Made by a program: the position numbers and the translations under genes
Part shown: positions 27,479 through 35,742 of the stretch, piece by piece
Numbering within the stretch: the first letter of the stretch is position 1
Layout: every line of letters starts with the position of its first letter
Source of the DNA: DLKC01 sp002478885
Lineage (GTDB): Bacteria; Bacteroidota; Bacteroidia; Chitinophagales; Chitinophagaceae
Assembly: GCA_046329585.1 (NCBI GenBank)
Contig: JAXLUI010000001.1
Coordinates: 3,162,001 to 3,226,000, forward strand
Direction of reading: 5' to 3'
DNA length: 64,000 bases
Notes under the pieces: model-generated
Seen by the model: only the letters and a program-made list of their open reading frames with translations
Told to the model about the DNA's origin: nothing
Databases searched by the model: none

Positions 27479-27672
27479 GCCGGGCTGTGGGATATAAATT
27501 ATGCTTCCGTGGCGTCGCACACTTGAGGGTTCGGTTGGTCAATCGTCAATCGTGAGTGGTGAATCTTTTGTTTCGACGTTGTCTTAGAATTGTTCTGCCC
27601 CACTGATGCTTAGCGGCACAAGCGTGCGACGCAAGCGGTGATGCCACCCGCACTGAAGCCGGCTTCAAAAGA
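27479..27672. repeat. Dispersed repeat, paired element (site 11)
   Basis: Cores are at 27509-27524 (GTGGCGTCGCACACTT) and 27620-27635 (reverse). Outer arms GCCGGGCTGTGG and GAAGCCGGCTTC are present. The spacer includes TCAATCGTCAATC, which is also found in the spacer at site 16. It fills most of the gap between mfd and the second TonB receptor. Confidence 0.82.
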
Positions 27673-27679
27673 TTTGCCT

Positions 27680-30040
27680 TTAAAACTTTGCCGTCAATGT
27701 AACGCCCAATGTTTGCGGCTCGGCCAAATGCACGCCACCGAAGTCGTAGGCATAGCCGATGTATTTTACATCGCCGATATTACGCATCCAGAAAAAGAGG
27801 TCGGCATGTTTACTGCTGAAGCCCACACGTGTGTTGAATAAATCGTAGGGTGATTGCGCAATCTGGTTGGCAAGGTCGAAATACTGTTTGCCGAAATAAA
27901 ACCATTCGCCACGCACCACGAACTGCAGGTTTTGTTTTTGCGCAATTCGATGGCTGTACTGCAGCGCCAGCGACGAGGTAATGTTGGGCGTGAATACCTG
28001 TTTATTACCATTAAAGTTCACTTCTTCGCCGTCGGATGGCAGTTTTAGTGAGGTGTATTTCGCATCGGTGTAACCAAAATTGTAGCTTAATTCAAAGCCT
28101 TTTCCGAATGTTGTTGCAAGCTCCAGTTCGGCGCCTTTGCTTTGAAGCTTGCCGGCATTTTTTGTGATGGTGATGGCATCGGGCAGCACAAGCGTTGGCA
28201 CCTGCGCATTTACAACATTGGTAAAGAATGCAGCGATATTCAGGCGAAGCTTATTGTTGAAAAGCGTGTTTTTAATGCCCACTTCAAAGCTGTTGCTGTT
28301 TTCGGGATCGAATTTATACAGCGGCGGCTGCGAAGGATCGGAGCCCAATTGCGTTAAACCACCCGGCCTGTAGCCACGCGAATATGATGCATACAGGTTT
28401 GAGTTAGCCGACGCATGGTATAACAAGTTAAGCTTTGGTGAGAAGGCGTTAAAAGAAGCTGTACCTGTTGTGTCGGGCCTTGTATCGAAGATTGGCTCGG
28501 GGTTGGGATCTTTCTGGTATTGGCCAAGTACGTTTAGTTTGGAATGTTCGTAATCGAAACGGATGCCGGCAGTGAGCTCCAGTTTTTTATTGATGGCATA
28601 TGTTGCCTGTCCGAATAAAGCGGCCCCGTTTTTATTTGCTTTTGAAGTAACGATCTGGGAGAAATCGGTATCAGGAACGCCGAGGTAGCCTGCATCTTTT
28701 CCGAAATGCGTTGCCTGTTTATTAGGAGCATCGTTGATGAAAAAGTATGCACCCGCGGTCCATTGCCAAGGAGATGAAACCGATGCAGGTGAGCTGAACC
28801 TGAATTCCTGCGTCCATGCTTTTACATTGTTCCATGGCTTGCCGTAATTATTGATAACGGTAATGCCGTCGATGGGCGAGAAGTCGCCATCAAGCGGATC
28901 GGTATAATAACGATAGTTGCTTTGATAAGCGGTTTGTGAAGTAAAGTTAAAAGCGCGGCCTGTGTACTTTACAGAGAGTGCGCTGTTAAAGACATTATCC
29001 ACCATTTCGGACACCGCATTCTGGTTTACCTGGTAGGGACTGGCAAAAGCATCTTCCACGCCGAATACCAGCGGGAAAGGCCCGTTGTTGCGTGCCAGCT
29101 GGTGTTTTACATTCAGCGAAACATTCCAGTTGTCAGAGGCGATCCATTTAAGGTAATAGTTACCTGTGGTGGCGTGTTGTTTGTCGTAATGGTTGTTGTA
29201 GGATTCATTGGTATAGTAGCCGTCGAGCTTGTCGTACATGAGGGCTGCGCCAAAGAACAGCTTGTTTTTTACAATGGGTGTTTTTATGCCTGCGCTGTAA
29301 CGCTGCCGGCCGTAATTGCCAAAACTTAATTCTGCAAAGCCTTCGGTGGCATTGGTTGGTTGTTTGGTAATAATGTTGATGACGCCACCCATGGCTGTTC
29401 TTCCGTATAATGTACCCTGCGGGCCACGTAATACTTCAATGCGTTCCACGTCGAAGAGATTGCCGATGTATGTATCGAGACTGAACTGGTTTACGCCATC
29501 GATATATGTGGCAACAGCAGGGTCGTAAGAGGTTGTGGCGATGCCCCGCAACGAGGTAACATTCCTGTTGTCGCCAGGATTGCCGGAATAAAGATTGGGA
29601 GCAATGCCCGAAATATCTTTCGCATTCCAGAGACGATAATCAGTTACTTCTTTTGCAGAAAGAGATGTAACGCTGACAGGAATTTTTTGCAGGAACTGCT
29701 CTCTTTTTTCAGCAGAAACCACCACATCGCTCAGCTGGTTTACCTGCTCTTCAAGGATGATGGTATTGTCGCCACCCGTTTGCAGTTCGATGGTTTTTTC
29801 AGCATACCCCAGTGATTTCACGTGAACCACATACACACCCCTGGCGAGCTTGCCAATGCTGAAATTACCCGCTGCATCTGCAATAATCGCCCCGTTGCTG
29901 TTAAGTACAGTGATCACGGCTCCGGCCAAAGGTTTTTGCTGTTTGTTTACGATCTTTCCCGAAACGGAAGCGTTGTCCTGGGCAATGACGAAAACAGGGC
30001 TAAAAAGCAGGGTGGCTAACAACAGTCTTTTTGCTGACAT
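27680..30040 (-). CDS. TonB-dependent receptor, siderophore/cobalamin-like
   Basis: A 786-residue receptor with a signal peptide (MSAKRLLLATLLFSPVFVIAQ), a carboxypeptidase-regulatory-like domain (about 25-100), a plug with VERIEVLRGPQGTLYGRTAMGGVINIITKQP near residues 200-230, and a beta barrel ending in the expected phenylalanine (TLGVTLTAKF). The plug sequence is typical of iron-siderophore and related receptors rather than SusC. I took the ATG at 30040; one two codons upstream is also possible. No partner genes are adjacent, so the ligand is unknown. Confidence 0.88.
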   Translation of the reverse strand: MSAKRLLLATLLFSPVFVIAQDNASVSGKIVNKQQKPLAGAVITVLNSNGAIIADAAGNFSIGKLARGVYVVHVKSLGYAEKTIELQTGGDNTIILEEQVNQLSDVVVSAEKREQFLQKIPVSVTSLSAKEVTDYRLWNAKDISGIAPNLYSGNPGDNRNVTSLRGIATTSYDPAVATYIDGVNQFSLDTYIGNLFDVERIEVLRGPQGTLYGRTAMGGVINIITKQPTNATEGFAELSFGNYGRQRYSAGIKTPIVKNKLFFGAALMYDKLDGYYTNESYNNHYDKQHATTGNYYLKWIASDNWNVSLNVKHQLARNNGPFPLVFGVEDAFASPYQVNQNAVSEMVDNVFNSALSVKYTGRAFNFTSQTAYQSNYRYYTDPLDGDFSPIDGITVINNYGKPWNNVKAWTQEFRFSSPASVSSPWQWTAGAYFFINDAPNKQATHFGKDAGYLGVPDTDFSQIVTSKANKNGAALFGQATYAINKKLELTAGIRFDYEHSKLNVLGQYQKDPNPEPIFDTRPDTTGTASFNAFSPKLNLLYHASANSNLYASYSRGYRPGGLTQLGSDPSQPPLYKFDPENSNSFEVGIKNTLFNNKLRLNIAAFFTNVVNAQVPTLVLPDAITITKNAGKLQSKGAELELATTFGKGFELSYNFGYTDAKYTSLKLPSDGEEVNFNGNKQVFTPNITSSLALQYSHRIAQKQNLQFVVRGEWFYFGKQYFDLANQIAQSPYDLFNTRVGFSSKHADLFFWMRNIGDVKYIGYAYDFGGVHLAEPQTLGVTLTAKF

Positions 30041-30128
30041 ACACATTATCTTAAGGCTGCGAAGCTATGAGATTATGATTAACGCCGAATGTAAAATCGT
30101 TGCCAGGGGTTTATTTTAGCCTTTTTTT

Positions 30129-30312
30129 GGAGCCCGGCTTTAGAACGCTGCCCGGCTGCCGTTGCGTCGCACACTTGTGCGCCGGCAATTTCATCGGCTA
30201 CCGCGCTTTTGATGCACACGGTAAAAGCTGCAGAGGGTTGCCATAAAAAACGGGACGATGAACCGAGCGTGGCAACAGGTGATGCCAGTTGCATTGCAGC
30301 CGGTAACAAAGA
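30129..30312. repeat. Dispersed repeat, paired element (site 12) in the 30047-30405 gap
   Basis: Left core at 30161-30176; right side is the variant AACCGAGCGTGGCAACAGG at 30261-30279 followed by TGATGCCA. Outer arm GAGCCCGGCTTTAGA is at 30130-30144. The rest of this gene-free gap shows nothing else recognisable. Confidence 0.78.
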
Positions 30313-30405
30313 AACCAGCTGCTTTACCGCGTCAATATTCCCGGCTTGTATTTGCTGCCGGCGATGTATTTTCACGTTATATCTATCATCTTCCAACGGG
30401 CCATT

Positions 30406-31209
30406 ATGCAACAGCCAGATTATACCGCGTATAAGGTTAACAGCACGATCAACATTGATGGTAACCTAAATAAATATCCATGGAAGCATGCGAAATGGAG
30501 CAAACGTTTTTGCGATATGGTTACGGGAACTCCCGGTATGTATAATACACAAGCCTGTGTACTATGGAGTGAGGAGCATCTTTACATTGCTTTTTATGCG
30601 GAAGAACCTTTTGTTGAAGCATATCAAAAGGAGAGGGACAGCATTGTTTTTTTAGAGAGCGATCTTGAAGTGTTTATTGATGGCGGGGATTGCTACTATG
30701 AGCTGGAAGTGAATGCCGCGAACACGGTGTACGAGGTATTCTTTATCTGGAAGGATGCATATACCAAAGGGAGCAGGTTCGATATACCACAGTTTGATGT
30801 GCACCACCCGCAGGCTTATACATTCGGTGGCGATTATGACCGTGTTGGTGCTACGTTTTGGAAAGGCACACACCCGCGGGGCATACGGTGGGCTTTCACG
30901 CATTTTGATATGCCGGGCCTGCAAACGGCTGTGCAGGTTGATGGAACATTGAATGATAACAGCGATATCGATCAGGGCTGGAGCCTTGAAATAGCCATAC
31001 CGTGGAGCAGCCTCGGGTTACTGGCCGGCGGAAGCACTATTCCACCGCGCAACGGCGATGTGTGGTCTATATTTCTTGGCAGGTTTCAAAAGCTGGTATC
31101 AGGCGGAAAAGAGGTTAGCCCGCATCCTGCCATGGCATTGAGCAGTCATGGTATTTACGATACGCACCTGCCCGACAAATGGAGCAGGATTGAATTTGTG
31201 GGTGAGTAA
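30406..31209 (+). CDS. Carbohydrate-binding family 9-like protein
   Basis: A 267-residue protein matching the CBM9-like domain seen in many Bacteroidota: TINIDGNLNKYPWKHAKW at the start, ACVLWSEEHLYIAFYAEEP, the DSDLEVFID-like ESDLEVFIDGG, and DQGWSLEIAIPWSSL. No signal peptide is present from the ATG at 30406, and an upstream extension to 30346 does not look like one. CBM9-like domains bind xylan or sugar ends, but single-domain proteins of this type have no established role. Confidence 0.8.
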   Translation: MQQPDYTAYKVNSTINIDGNLNKYPWKHAKWSKRFCDMVTGTPGMYNTQACVLWSEEHLYIAFYAEEPFVEAYQKERDSIVFLESDLEVFIDGGDCYYELEVNAANTVYEVFFIWKDAYTKGSRFDIPQFDVHHPQAYTFGGDYDRVGATFWKGTHPRGIRWAFTHFDMPGLQTAVQVDGTLNDNSDIDQGWSLEIAIPWSSLGLLAGGSTIPPRNGDVWSIFLGRFQKLVSGGKEVSPHPAMALSSHGIYDTHLPDKWSRIEFVGE

Positions 31210-31261
31210 CGAAAATTTGCGTTAACGCGTAATGTCAGCCGTTCACCTGCTTTTTTTTGTA

Positions 31262-31330
31262 TGATGCCGGCTGTAGTGCTTGTGGCAGCAGTTGTTGCGT
31301 CGCACTCTTGTACTGGTGCACGCTGTTGCG
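31262..31330 (+). repeat. Dispersed repeat, half element (site 13)
   Basis: The core GTTGCGTCGCACTCTT is at 31294-31309, preceded by ATGCCGGCTG and TGTGGCAGCA. Confidence 0.78.
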
Positions 31331-31490
31331 CAGGAGCGTGCTTTCCTGCCGCCCTTTAGAACAAAAATCTTGCCTTTACAAGTACGGGTTCCCGTTAATT
31401 ATTAGTATTTTGCCGGAGGACCAGCATCCCCGACCCGGCGGGGGAACAACTTCTATTATTTCATGCCAAACGGTGTATTTACCAGTCAGA

Positions 31491-31523
31491 AGAACGAAGG
31501 ATGAACGAAGGATGATCGAAGAA
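31491..31523 (+). repeat. Short tandem repeat, three 11-bp units
   Basis: Two exact GAACGAAGGAT units are followed by GATCGAAGAAT. Such short purine-rich tandems occur between Bacteroidota genes; role unknown. Confidence 0.6.
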
Positions 31524-31619
31524 TGTACGGAGATTAGACCGAGGATCCATTAATCTTCCACCAGGTAAAAACCTGCCAGGTATTTGTCTTATACTGAAAA
31601 AACTTTCCCGGAGTTGTAG

Positions 31620-31738
31620 GTTAAAACGGATTTGGATTTGCCCTGTCGAGAACAACAAGCCTGCTTGTTACGTTGTTCATCTGACCCACATAATATTTAT
31701 CTCCAGAATCAGCGTGAAGAACGCAGATGTAGTAAATT
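31620..31738 (-). pseudogene. Relic of a GIY-YIG nuclease gene, N-terminal part
   Basis: Read on the minus strand, 31738 downward gives YYICVLHADSGDKYYVGQ, which matches the start of the GIY-YIG proteins further right (YYIYVIYSSSADKYYVGY). The match fades after about 20 residues and no start codon remains. It is diverged from the 372-bp array copies, so it is an older insertion or another subfamily. Confidence 0.65.
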
Positions 31739-31848
31739 AAAAAATTAAACCAACTAATTTACATTTTGAAAACTTCATGGTAAATTAGGGTATCGTTGTA
31801 GCATACTTCCTTCCAGTAAGATTGCCTGGCCCATTGAAGACGTCATTG

Positions 31849-31875
31849 AATAAATGACATGGCATTTATTTTTAA
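31849..31875 (+). terminator. Hairpin upstream of the 31897 gene
   Basis: AATAAATG/CATTTATT with an ACATGG loop is followed by TTTAA. It could terminate upstream reading or act in the leader of the next gene. Confidence 0.4.
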
Positions 31876-31896
31876 CCTATAATAACACTACCACTT

Positions 31897-32802
31897 ATGA
31901 AAAAGATTACACTATTCACTTTTGCAATCGCGCTTTCGTTGGCAACCTTGGCCCAAACCACCACAAAAGACATGACTTCTAAATTATGGCGTTTCACCAT
32001 GCCTGTTGCTTTGAAAGAATGTGATGAGTTTGGGAATTTACTTCAATTCCCAAATAAAATTGACAAGGCAAAAATGGAAGAACACAATGATACTGCAGCT
32101 CGTAACTATGAATTTCGGATTTCAAATGTTGTTGGAGATAAAGTCATAATATATTTTGTCAGATGGAGTGAAGGTGTAAATCAAAAATCTGGCGGAACCA
32201 GTGAAAAAGACATTCAGTTGGAAAAAATAAGAGCTGCCAATGTAGCTCTAAACGAGAATTTGGTAAAAAAGCCAGGCGAAACTAGTTTTCCAACGGACCC
32301 CTCGAAATACAGAAAATTTGTTATGACAAGGGATGAATTTGATAAAAATTGTGAAGAAAAGGTTCCAAAAAATCAATTAAGCATTGGTGCGGTAACGTTG
32401 CCAATAAAGGTGAGATTTGCCAACGGATTAGAAGGAAATGATAAGGTTTATTCATCGTTTGAAGGCAATGTCAGTGTAGGTTTATCAGCTGGGTTGAAAC
32501 GAAATTACCGCAATGGGAAATATTCAACCATTGCTTTAGGCGGTATAGCATTAAGTTCCATTCCTGTTGATTCAACAACTACAAAGAATTTTGTTGCTGG
32601 AAAGACTAATGCTTCTGCTGTAACAATACATGCCGGGTTCTTATTTTCAATTGACAATTTTCAGATAGGCATTTTCACTGGTATTGATTATCTCTCCGGT
32701 GAAATAAATAGTAAATGGGATTATCGAAACAAACCGTGGGTTGGCGTCGGCATAGGGTTCTCCTTCTTCAATGCCAAAAAAACAACCGATACTCAACCTT
32801 GA
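31897..32802 (+). CDS. Exported protein of unknown function
   Basis: A 301-residue protein with a signal peptide (MKKITLFTFAIALSLATLAQ). The C-terminal half has alternating short hydrophobic strands (SVGLSAGLKRNYRNGKYSTIALGGIALSSIPV, IHAGFLFSIDNFQIGIFTGIDYL, WVGVGIGFSFF), which suggests a small outer-membrane beta barrel. No family recognised. Base composition is more AT-rich than in surrounding housekeeping genes, and it lies beside the tRNA-Asn array, so it may be acquired. A strong terminator follows. Confidence 0.72.
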   Translation: MKKITLFTFAIALSLATLAQTTTKDMTSKLWRFTMPVALKECDEFGNLLQFPNKIDKAKMEEHNDTAARNYEFRISNVVGDKVIIYFVRWSEGVNQKSGGTSEKDIQLEKIRAANVALNENLVKKPGETSFPTDPSKYRKFVMTRDEFDKNCEEKVPKNQLSIGAVTLPIKVRFANGLEGNDKVYSSFEGNVSVGLSAGLKRNYRNGKYSTIALGGIALSSIPVDSTTTKNFVAGKTNASAVTIHAGFLFSIDNFQIGIFTGIDYLSGEINSKWDYRNKPWVGVGIGFSFFNAKKTTDTQP

Positions 32803-32818
32803 TGCACAGCGTTTAAAG

Positions 32819-32845
32819 GCCTTGGCAATTTAGCCAAGGCTTTTT
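32819..32845 (+). terminator. Rho-independent terminator
   Basis: A perfect 8-bp stem GCCTTGGC/GCCAAGGC with an AATTTA loop and a TTTTT tail lies 17 bp after the stop of the exported protein. Confidence 0.85.
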
Positions 32846-33011
32846 CTATTTCAGCGGATAGTTTTTGAATAAATCCTTCACTGCCTTGCAATTTTAGGGA
32901 GCATCGTCGCTTCAAAATCATTGATATTAATAGGATTAATTCGAGAGTAAATTATCTGGGACAATAAATCGAAAGGATGTAAGGAACGGGGTTTTATTGT
33001 ACTGGTGGGAA

Positions 33012-33045
33012 ATAACAAAGGTTTCAATCTCTTGAAACCTTTGTT
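33012..33045 (-). terminator. Hairpin at the left end of the tRNA-Asn array
   Basis: A perfect 14-bp stem AACAAAGGTTTCAA/TTGAAACCTTTGTT. On the minus strand it directly follows the leftmost tRNA-Asn 3' half and differs from the hairpin repeated in the array. It may be the ancestral terminator of the tRNA-Asn gene. Confidence 0.6.
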
Positions 33046-33053
33046 GTTGTTAT

Positions 33054-33093
33054 GCTCCTCAGCGCAGACCTGAACTGCGGACCCTCTGATTAA
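33054..33093 (-). repeat. tRNA-Asn 3' half, copy H1
   Basis: Forty bases from the anticodon loop to the discriminator base of tRNA-Asn (39166-39239), with one change in the T-loop side (CC for CT). It holds the stop codon of the GIY-YIG gene 33090-33395. Confidence 0.85.
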
Positions 33094-33395
33094 TCCCGGA
33101 AGTCCGGGACTCTAACCAGCTGAGCCAGCACTCCTGTTGGGTTAAATATGGGATCAATGAGTTGTTCTATTAATTTTCTGCTTCGCTGATTTTTGATAAA
33201 TTTTTCGATGCGCCTGGCAATTTTGATATCATCGCTACAGGCAAAGGCAGCTTTCAAAACCCATGGCCTGTGTTTAGACGTGTAGGTATTAAAAGGAATG
33301 CTGTTATGTTCGGTGAGCCTTCTTTGTGGATCATCAGTGTAGCCCACATAATATTTATCAGCGGAAGATGAGTAAATAACGTAGATGTAGTACAT
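33090..33395 (-). CDS. GIY-YIG nuclease domain protein, array copy 1
   Basis: A 101-residue single-domain GIY-YIG protein. The motif is YIYVIYSSSADKYYVGYTDD, followed by the catalytic arginine region PQRRLTEHN and later ARRIEKFIKNQ. The domain cuts DNA in homing enzymes and UvrC. The last 13 residues, GVLAQLVRVPDFRD in outline, are encoded by a tRNA-like D-arm (GCTGGCTCAGCTGGTTAGAG), and the TAA stop lies in the tRNA-Asn 3' half. The protein is identical to copies 2 and 5. It may be a minimal homing endonuclease that targets tRNA genes; no partner gene is present. Confidence 0.8.
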   Translation of the reverse strand: MYYIYVIYSSSADKYYVGYTDDPQRRLTEHNSIPFNTYTSKHRPWVLKAAFACSDDIKIARRIEKFIKNQRSRKLIEQLIDPIFNPTGVLAQLVRVPDFRD

Positions 33396-33402
33396 AAAAA
33401 AT

Positions 33403-33426
33403 AAACCCCGCGATAATGCGGGGTTT
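33403..33426 (-). terminator. Array terminator hairpin, copy 1
   Basis: AAACCCCGC/GCGGGGTTT with a 6-base loop, followed on the minus strand by ATTTTTT, between the tRNA 3' half H2 and the ATG of GIY-YIG copy 1. Confidence 0.75.
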
Positions 33427-33466
33427 GCTCCTCAGCGCAGACTTGAACTGCGGATTCTCTGATTAA
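33427..33466 (-). repeat. tRNA-Asn 3' half, copy H2
   Basis: As H1, with GGATTCTCTG where the tRNA has GGACCCTCTG. The 373-bp distance from H1 gives the array period. Confidence 0.85.
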
Positions 33467-33768
33467 TCCCGGAAGTCCGGGACTCTAACCAGCTGCGCCA
33501 GCACTCCTGTTGGGTTAAATATGGGATCAATGAGTTGTTCTATTAATTTTCTGCTTCGCTGATTTTTGATAAATTTTTCGATGCGCCTGGCAATTTTGAT
33601 ATCATCGCTACAGGCAAAGGCAGCTTTCAAAACCCATGGCCTGTGTTTAGACGTGTAGGTATTAAAAGGAATGCTGTTATGTTCGGTGAGCCTTCTTTGT
33701 GGATCATCAGTGTAGCCCACATAATATTTATCAGCGGAAGATGAGTAAATAACGTAGATGTAGTACAT
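33463..33768 (-). CDS. GIY-YIG nuclease domain protein, array copy 2
   Basis: A 101-residue protein identical to copy 1, with the same tRNA-like C-terminal codons and the stop inside the tRNA-Asn 3' half H2. The near-identity of copies 1 and 2 at DNA level shows a recent duplication or gene conversion. Confidence 0.8.
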   Translation of the reverse strand: MYYIYVIYSSSADKYYVGYTDDPQRRLTEHNSIPFNTYTSKHRPWVLKAAFACSDDIKIARRIEKFIKNQRSRKLIEQLIDPIFNPTGVLAQLVRVPDFRD

Positions 33769-33775
33769 AAAAAAT

Positions 33776-33798
33776 AAACCCCGCGATAATGCGGGTTT
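33776..33798 (-). terminator. Array terminator hairpin, copy 2
   Basis: The same hairpin as at 33403-33426 but one G shorter in the right arm (GGG for GGGG). Confidence 0.65.
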
Positions 33799-33838
33799 GC
33801 TCCTCAGCGCAGACTTGAACTGCGGATTCTCTGATTAA
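33799..33838 (-). repeat. tRNA-Asn 3' half, copy H3
   Basis: Same sequence as H2, 372 bp further right. Confidence 0.85.
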
Positions 33839-34031
33839 TCCCGGAAGTCCGGGACTCTAACCAGCTGCGCCAGCACTCCTGTTGGGTTAAATATGGGATC
33901 AATGAGTTGTTCTATTAATTTTCTGCTTCGCTGATTTTTGATAAATTTTTCGGATGCGCCTGGCAATTTTGATATCATCGCTACAGGCAAAGGCAGCTTT
34001 CAAAACCCATGACCTGTGTTTAGCGGTGTAG
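33835..34031 (-). pseudogene. GIY-YIG nuclease gene, array copy 3, truncated and frameshifted
   Basis: The C-terminal part of the array gene is present, but an extra G (CGGATG for CGATG near 33952) breaks the frame. Similarity stops at about 34031, where the AT-rich cargo begins. The N-terminal half and start are missing. Confidence 0.85.
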
Positions 34032-34182
34032 TGTCCCGGTTAAATCTTCTGATCTGAAAAACCTTTTGTTGACCGGATCCGGCGGTAAAAGCGATGAGAA
34101 GCCATAAGAGCAGGGTGAATGTCTTAATACAGTGGCTTTATTTCAGGAAGATAAAAAAGAAACCAGTTTTCAAAAATATGTG

Positions 34183-34200
34183 AAAAGAAAATTTTCTTTT
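34183..34200. promoter_or_regulatory. Perfect 18-bp palindrome before the XRE gene
   Basis: AAAAGAAAATTTTCTTTT is an exact inverted repeat 19 bp before the XRE start codon. It may be an autoregulatory operator. Confidence 0.45.
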
Positions 34201-34219
34201 TTGGCACACCTTAGCCCCA

Positions 34220-34449
34220 ATGGCTAGACAGGTCAAGCAAAGTGAGATAACGAAGAATATCGCCTCTAGGCTCCAAAGTCTACGGAAGGATAAAGGCTTG
34301 ACGCTGGAACAACTAGCCTTCGAAGCAGACATGGAGCTTACTCAAGTCCGACGCGTACTTCATGGCCATCATGATGCGCAAGTAACCACAGTGCAAAAGC
34401 TGGTGAAGGTTTTGGGATGACTTTGGAGGAGTTATTTGTGGAGTTTTAG
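34220..34449 (+). pseudogene. XRE-family helix-turn-helix regulator with a C-terminal frame break
   Basis: The reading frame gives 66 residues of a Cro/C1-type HTH (ASRLQSLRKDKGLTLEQLAFEADMELTQVRRVLHG...TTVQKLVKVLG) and stops at 34420. In the next frame MTLEELFVEF runs to 34449, and LGMTLEELF is the usual ending of such proteins. One extra A in GGATG would join them. It lies before the ATPase-protease pair and may control it. Either a sequencing error or a recent one-base loss would explain the break. Confidence 0.75.
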
Positions 34450-34752
34450 ATGTTGGCAGCACCGCAAAAAGACTTATCGTATTACGCCTAAGAGCTGAAA
34501 AATTCTTGTGCATGCTCAGGCTGTTCGATCCCGTTTCAACACCACACTTTAAATCAAGTGGTTATGAATGAAAATTTATAATCACTTTTGTTTTGGTACG
34601 ATAAAGGTATAACAAGTCTTAATATTGCTATGGTTATTAGTCAATTTCATTTAATTGTAGATAAGTTTTGATTAGCTGTTCTAATTATCATAATAATTTG
34701 CATAATCATCCAAGACTACATTATTTTCATTAATCATCACTAATTTCATAGA
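34450..34752. other. AT-rich non-coding stretch before the ATPase gene
   Basis: No gene, repeat core or clear promoter box is seen in these 303 bases. The composition is very AT-rich, unlike the housekeeping parts of the window. Confidence 0.6.
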
Positions 34753-35731
34753 ATGGCCGCAGCCGAGCAAATAAAATCTCTAATAAAATCATTTGCCGAT
34801 GGCGATGAAGCGCGCTTTTATGCCACTGCTATGCAAATTGCAGCTTCAGAAGCGAGGAATGGACATTTGATGTTAGCAGAAGAACTAAAAAAGATAATTG
34901 ATAAGGCTAAATCTGAGAAGAGCTTAAATTTAGGAGTGGTAAAGACATTACCGCAAAATGCCGCACAAAAAGAATTAAAAGATTTACTAGAGCTTCTTCA
35001 TCCCAAGGAAAAGCTGAAGGATATGGTGCTTAAGCCTTATTTGGAGAAATCTTTAAAGCGAGTAATAGACGAACAAAGAAAATCAGAATTGCTCCGCCAA
35101 AATAATCTGCTTCCGCGAAAAAACTTTTGTTTATAGGGCCACCTGGATGTGGAAAAACTATGTCTGCCGGTGTCCTTGCAAGTGAATTAGGCCTGCCGCT
35201 GTTTGTTGTACGCCTTGATGGGTTAATAAGCCGTTATATGGGAGAATCTATTTCAAACTGCGTTTAATATTTGAAGCAATGTATCAAATGAAGGCAGTTT
35301 ATTTATTCGATGAATTTGATAGCATAGGTACTACAAGAAATAATAGTAACGATCTTGGAGAGATCAAAAGGGTGTTAAATACTTTTTTAATGCAAATTGA
35401 AAAAGATGATTCCAATAGCTTAATAATTGCAGCCACAAATTTACCTGAGCACTTAGACAAAGCGTTATTAAGAAGATTTGATGATATAATCAAATTTCCC
35501 TACCCCGACAAACAGGAGATTATAAAACTTTACAAACGAGAGCTGGACGAACTAAAAAAATCAAAAGAGTTCGATTTGAACACAATAGCAGAACAATCTA
35601 TAGGGCTGAGCTTTGCTGAAATTCATCTTATCTGCGAGGATATTACGAAGGACTTTCTTGTGTATGGTTCTGAAGAGGTATCGCAAGAAAAACTACTTTC
35701 ATATGCTGAAAACCGAAAACAACCGTTCTAA
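34753..35731 (+). pseudogene. ietA: AAA ATPase of an IetAS-type system, two frame breaks
   Basis: Joining three frames gives one AAA protein of about 326 residues. It has an N-terminal helical region, Walker A (LFIGPPGCGKT), the pore-like SRYMGES block, Walker B (AVYLFDEFDSIG), sensor 1 (LIIAATNLPE) and an arginine finger region (LLRRFDDIIKFPYPD). The breaks are at about 35110-35118, where six As occur and seven are needed, and near 35252, where AAA occurs and AAAA is needed. IetA is the ATPase partner or antitoxin of the subtilase IetS, known from Ti plasmids and from anti-phage screens. The next gene starts 11 bp later. The family call rests on the ATPase-subtilase pairing. Confidence 0.75.
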
Positions 35732-35742
35732 TATGCTAAGCC

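Larger units (their letters stand above)
31210..31896. other. Gene-free 687-bp stretch at the left edge of the accessory region
   Basis: No convincing gene lies here. It holds a dispersed repeat (31262-31330), an 11-bp tandem (GAACGAAGGAT twice, then a variant, at about 31491-31523), a relic of a GIY-YIG gene (about 31620-31738) and a small hairpin before the next gene. Confidence 0.7.

Noticed and set aside
30079..30411. Possible 110-codon minus-strand gene
   Set aside because: It is made of the paired dispersed repeat (site 12) and overlaps the start of the CBM9-like gene.
31257..31553. Possible 98-codon plus-strand gene
   Set aside because: It runs through a dispersed repeat core and a short tandem repeat and has no recognisable protein pattern.
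32850..33011. Possible decayed gene between the exported protein and the array
   Set aside because: Only a short open stretch on the minus strand was seen, with no recognisable family; support is too weak.
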